Positions 53,298 through 59,300 of a stretch of 64,000 bases of DNA are shown here, one piece after another; position 1 is the stretch's first letter, and every line of letters begins with the position of its first letter. Source of the DNA: Enoplolaimus lenunculus. Taxonomy: Eukaryota; Nematoda; Enoplea; Enoplida; Thoracostomopsidae. The notes beneath the pieces were generated by a model that saw only the letters and a program-made list of their open reading frames with translations, had not been told where the DNA came from and did not search any database. The position numbers and the translations under genes are program-made. The stretch is from NCBI GenBank assembly GCA_030248215.1, contig JASANG010004095.1, forward strand, positions 1 through 64,000, written 5' to 3'.

Positions 53298-54796
53298 TTG
53301 TCAAAAATGGCTCATTCTCCGGTAGTTTAGTATTTATTTGTTTATTTCAGAGCGCCACGCCGTATTCAGCTCACCAAAGGCGCTGCTGGACTTGGATTTA
53401 ATATTGTGGGTGGCGAAGACGGTGAAGGAATCTATATATCGTATATTGCACCTGGGGGAGTGGCTGATCTGTCAGGTACGTAAGTAACTTTTCAGGGGGG
53501 GGGGGGTGGGGTTTCGAAAGTTCGGATTGTTTCGGGTTTAGTTTTTTAAATGTAGTCCCCCAGGAGTTTTTCGGTGAGCGGTACAACAGTCAACGTTGGG
53601 CTTATGATTCGTGTTGCTGGTTTAGTAAATGTATCAGCTATAGTTAAAACTAGGCAGCCGGTTTTGCGCAATGCGCAAAAGTTAGCGCGAGTGCACACAC
53701 GTTTTCACGCAGATATTCTTTTCATAGAACAATCACGTTTATGTTCTAAGAATTCATTGTAAGCAAAGTAATGCTGGAAAGTTGCCCAAAATACGTATGT
53801 GGGGCATTCCAGCTTTAATATATAAATATAAACTTAATGCTAATGAAAAACTTGAAGTTGTGCAAATTATAATATAGAATGATTGCGGTTTTACAGGTCT
53901 TCTGCATAAAGGCGATCAATTGCTCGAAGTGAACGGTGAAGATTTGCGCTACGCGACACATGAACAAGCAGCAGCAGCGTTGAAAAATGCCGGCACTCAT
54001 GTTAGCATTTGTTCAGTTTACAAACCTGAAGGTGCGTTTACGTTTTAAACACAATTTTATTTACACTTCGCGTGTGCATTTTTTGTTTTTTTTTGCTTTG
54101 TTGAGCGAATTCCGTCCGTTTCCCCAAACTATATCTCATTTCATGGTTACGTAGCTGTACAAGGACGTACGTAGATAAAATTTAAGTTGCCGAGTTTAAT
54201 CGACTTCACACTCCGATGGTTGATTGGTTTTTTTGGCGAAATCATTTTTGTTTTACAGATTATCGTCGTTTCGAGAACAAAATCGAAGAACTCAGAAACG
54301 AAATGATTCATCATGGTGTGCCGCGCATTACTACCAAACGCGAAATGTTCGTTCGGTAAGCATTAGTTTTGTTTTATTCAACCTTTGTCGTGAATTATTA
54401 TTTATTATAGTTATGTAATTTAGAATGGTTGTATGGAAATTAAACCAGCTGACTACGAACTATTTTGAACTTGCCATAATATTATGGTAACTGGCTACGA
54501 GCTGTACGATGACGAACGCGACTCAAATTGTAAAAAAAGTGCAGATCCGATTGTAGCAAGAATGAAGATGCCGTTTTGATTATTTTGTGTCAATTTTAGC
54601 GCGTTGTTCGATTACGAACCAATCCGTGACTCAGGTCTGCCAGCGCGTGGCCTCGCGTTCGTGTATGGCGATATTTTACACGTGACCAATGCAGCCGATG
54701 ACGAATGGTGGAATGCGCGTCGGGTGCTGGCGGACGGAACTGAAGAAGGTTATGGAATTATTCCAAGCAAAGAACGGTGCGTTAAACGCTTTTTTG

Positions 54797-54828
<32 letters not shown>

Positions 54829-56285
54829 CTTTTGCTCCACAAAAAGATTCGTTTAGACATGGTGACTGGATTAATAAAACGTTTCTGCTTTGTTTACGCT
54901 AGGCATCATATGCCTCGGTTAGAAAAATAATAAAAGGTGCTTGGGTTTGTGAATTTTGCCGTCTATCAAATTAACAATAGTGTATACAAAGAATTATGTG
55001 CCCTTTTTTGATATCTAGCTTAGTTTACCGGATTATTTACCAATGTGTTCCGTTGTAATATATTTATTTTCACGTCTGTTTCTGTTTGGCAGCGCGACAA
55101 TAGTACGGATTATTTTTTAAGTCACTAGCTATGCTTGTTATTTTTCAATGTCTACCGTGTAACTTTGCGTATATTTTAGTGTTGAAAAGAAAGAACGTGC
55201 GCGAAGAAAACAAGTCAATTTTACAGGGGATGGACATGGGACACTTGGATCGCGATCCGGCAGTATGTCAGAAAAGGTATGACGATTAACATCCTACACT
55301 AAGTGACAGCGGTCACAGTGATCGGGATTACGTCTTAGGTAGCGGTTTTGTAGCCGCGTTCCAGTCTTTTGATGATTGCGACAGTGCCATGAAAATTACT
55401 TCATTGTTCCTTTCAATGAAGCGAGTTGGAATTTGTTATGCTGCTCTTTTTAATGTTGATTCTGATCGACCGGATTTAAATGTTAAGTTCATACTTTTAT
55501 TTCAGCATCGAAAGGCATACTCATTCAGTCGAAAGTTTCCGTTCATGAAAAGCAAAGAACGACTCAATGAAGACAGTGATGCTGAACGTACGTTTAACGC
55601 AGCAAATATTGTCGTTTTTTGTTGCTACACCGTTTTTCTGGTCGAGTTCACACTTTTGTGAATTTTTTTTGGTCGAGTTCACACTTTTGTGAAATTTTTT
55701 TGGTCGAGTTCACACTTTTGTGAAATTTTTTTGGTCGAGTTCACACTTTTGTGAAATTTTTTTTGTCGAGTTCACGCTATTGTGAAAATTTTTTGGTCGA
55801 GTTCACACTTTTGTGAAAATTTTTTGGTCGAGTTCACACTTGTGAATTTTTTTTGGTCCAGTTCACACTTTTGTGAAATTTTTTTGGTCGAGTTCACACT
55901 TTTGTGAAATTTTTTTGGTCGAGTTCACACTTTTGTCAAAATTTGTTGATCGAGTTCACACTTTTGTGAAATTTTTTTGGTCGAGTTCACATTTATAACC
56001 AAGTTAAGTAGTAATATTTCTAGTTTTAAAAGGAAGTAATGCATTGCCACTGCTTAGCAACATTGATGCATCAGATTCGTTTCAATATTAGCTTGCCAAT
56101 ATTAATTTGTTTTTAAAGTAAGCGTGGTTGCCGATCGCACTAGTTCGATGGGTTATACAACATATACAAGCGATAGTGACTGTAAGCTTGCACGCGTTTA
56201 GCCTGAATAACGTGTGCGTTGCATTGCTGTTGCAGTTTTATTGCGCTTTATTTAGACATTCTAACAAACAATATTATTCTTATTC

Positions 56286-56326
<41 letters not shown>

Positions 56327-59300
56327 ATACATACGTGAAGTGTTTGCAGTTATTTATCTTAAATTTGTGTTAACCAAGCTAGTATGATGCCATAGCTAAA
56401 CTAGGAAAATAGAATATTAGCAATGTCAGGACGTACAACCCTCTGACGTATTCCCGGAGAGTCAGTTTCTGTTGGTGCCGACTATCCGTACGATATAGCA
56501 TATTAATCATATTTTTAAACACCGGATAGTTATCAGTCGATTCAGCGCAGACTGTTACACTGTGTCACAATTTCATTGGTTTACTTGGGCATGGTGCAGC
56601 ATATGAGTACAAAATCAACCGGTACTTTGGCCTATTCCGGATTTCAAACCTGTAGATCGAATTTGCTTGTTATCAGAATAATGCTTGGCGTCGTTTTTTG
56701 CGAATACAAGATTTACCATCCCAGGCTCGCTGACCATACCACGGATATTTTTCACTGGGAAACTGAGAATATTTGTATAAATTCACTAATTCTTGCCAAA
56801 CTTTTTTGAATTTTTGTTAGTTTTTTATCTGAAATGACCACAAAAATTATCCTTTTCAATGGTAAATGTATTTTTTCTAAAATTCGGTTAATATGCTAGA
56901 AATACACATCCATGTCAAAATGGAAGTGTGTCTAAAAGAAAAACAAGTTAATTCGAGACCAAATAACGCATCGGCGTAATGGTTATTGGATTGTGTGCAG
57001 TAGATTTAGACTTAAATTTTGATTGACCAAAGCTTGAGTTGTTGTTTTTAATAAATTATGCTTCGGTATATCGCGTGGTTAGATTAGATGGCCAGATAAG
57101 TACATATACGGCGTATACGGTAGGTACCTCAGAATACCTGATGCAGACTGGCTGATATATAATCAATTTATAGATATAAACAGTAGTGAAAGCGAGCAAT
57201 ATATTTTAATGCATTTCATTTCACATCCAAGTATTGTTTATTGCAATACCGATAGCAGATGTAATAATTAATGTTTCAGGGCCTGATGATTCTATTCTTT
57301 CATATCAAGTTGTTGAACAGCAAAACTGTAAGTGATTACGTCTTTTATGTGTTGTATAGTGTAGTTTGTTTACGAGTTCGTACTAGCAGAAGTGTTTTTC
57401 AATTACGGACAAAATTGAAGTAAAAAATGTTAAAAAAACTTTGATTTTTAATAAAATATCGCACACAATGGTTTCATTATTTTCGGTAGCACATGCTATA
57501 AGGCTGAATGCGAAAGTCGATTTTTCAATGAAAGCCTCAGAATATGTGCGTTGGTCAGCTGAAATGATTCGACAGAGTAGCGTTGTTCATTGCAACCTTA
57601 TTATGCCGCTGTAACGTGCGTGAATATTTATTTGTGGTTAAGGTTGTGGATAACAAACTATCTTTAATGTTAGTGTATGTTTAATCTTTAGTCTGCCTTT
57701 CAAACGCATAACAGTAATAGAATATTATTTTTGCAAGCAATTGTGTAGTGTTAATTAGTTTCATAATCAAGGCTATATTTTGTTTCAGTACCTTACGTGC
57801 GTCCAGTAATTGTGTTGGGCCCGTTGAAGGATCGCATTAACGACGATCTCATCTCTGAATTCCCCGATCGATTTGGGTCTTGTGTTCCCCGTAAGTGATT
57901 TTGACTTTTCGATTGGCAGACAGCCGTAAGCGAAGTTAATGTGAAAATTTGGATTTTTTTCCTATTTTCAAATGATTGTTCATAAACAGCGTTGAATCTT
58001 ATTTTCCGATCGGGTAGCAGTTTTGCTTGGTCGCCATAAAAAAGTTTTTACGAAAAATTTCTCAAACAGTTATGTATCGCTCAATTTTTGCCAAACTTCA
58101 CTGTAGCGACACTTTGTCAACACTGTCTTTGTTATGTGCAATGTCAGAGTTATTTTTGTAGGTTTGTTTTGATTCAATGGTCATCAACCTGACTAATGTT
58201 TTATGCATGCGGTAAAGCAATTACTTTTTCAGATACCACGCGACAAAGACGAGAAAACGAAATTGACGGTCGTGATTACCATTTTGTGCCTAATCGTGAA
58301 CAAATGGAACGAGATATCCAGAATCATATGTTCATTGAAGCTGGACAGTACAACGGAAATTTGTACGGTACCAGTATATCGTCGGTGCGATATGTTGCAA
58401 ATCAGGTTAGTCTGAGTCTGAGATGATTATACATACTGTAGTCATGGATAGGAAATGAAGTCGAAAAGTAGTCGCGATGGCGTTCAGTGCGTTTGCTTTC
58501 GTTCGAAACGTAAATTTCGATCATTTAAAACACTTAATTACTGAGGAAGAATTTGCAAGCACCTAAAACGTTAGGATCGAAAGGTGCCATCTTTGGATTC
58601 TTTAATGTACAATGGCTGGGTTTCTGAAAGCTTACTTGAGTATTTGCTTAAGTTATACTTAAGGAAGTACTTAAGTCGCTGACTTAAGTAATTATTTAAC
58701 TTTTCGAACAAAACAGGTAAACGCCATATGTGAGCCATTGTTATAACAAAAAAGTAATAGTTTTGATTCATATTAAGGAGGCACCACGAAGCTGCAATTT
58801 CAGTTGGGCCAACGTTTGTATATCTGAACGGTTATAATTTGTAATTGATCAGATTTAGTCAGCGGCTTCAGTATTTACTTAACTTAAGTAAGCTTTTAAA
58901 AACGACGAAATGGCTAAGTAATTACATAGCACGTACTTAAGTAGTACCAAGTGATAGTTAAGTAGGGTTTCAGGAACCCAGCCTGAAAGAAACAATCTGT
59001 AAATAACATTAACGCTCGAAAGATTCATAATTATTTTGTGTTCAATGCAGTTGTTGATCACTATGTGCAGGTATTCTGAATTATACCCATACATTGCTAT
59101 GTATTGATATTTTTACTTACAGGGAAAACATTGCATTCTGGATGTAAGCGGAAATGCAATACGACGCCTACAAAACGCCAATTTGCACCCGATCGCCATA
59201 TTCATTAAACCAGAAAGTCCTTCAATTTTGATGTAAGTTCGTATCTGCAGTGTGCGTCGAACGATGCAATAGTATTTCGCCCAATTTCGGCTGTTTTGCA

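Larger units (their letters stand above)
35790..53350 (+). other. dlg intron 11 (17.5 kb)
   Basis: The largest intron, between the PDZ2-PDZ3 linker and PDZ3. It contains many repeats listed separately and no frame I could recognise as a gene on either strand. Parts with nothing identified include 38110-38930, 39490-40260, 44000-44390, 44560-44940, 46050-46960 and 48240-48530. Confidence 0.9.
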
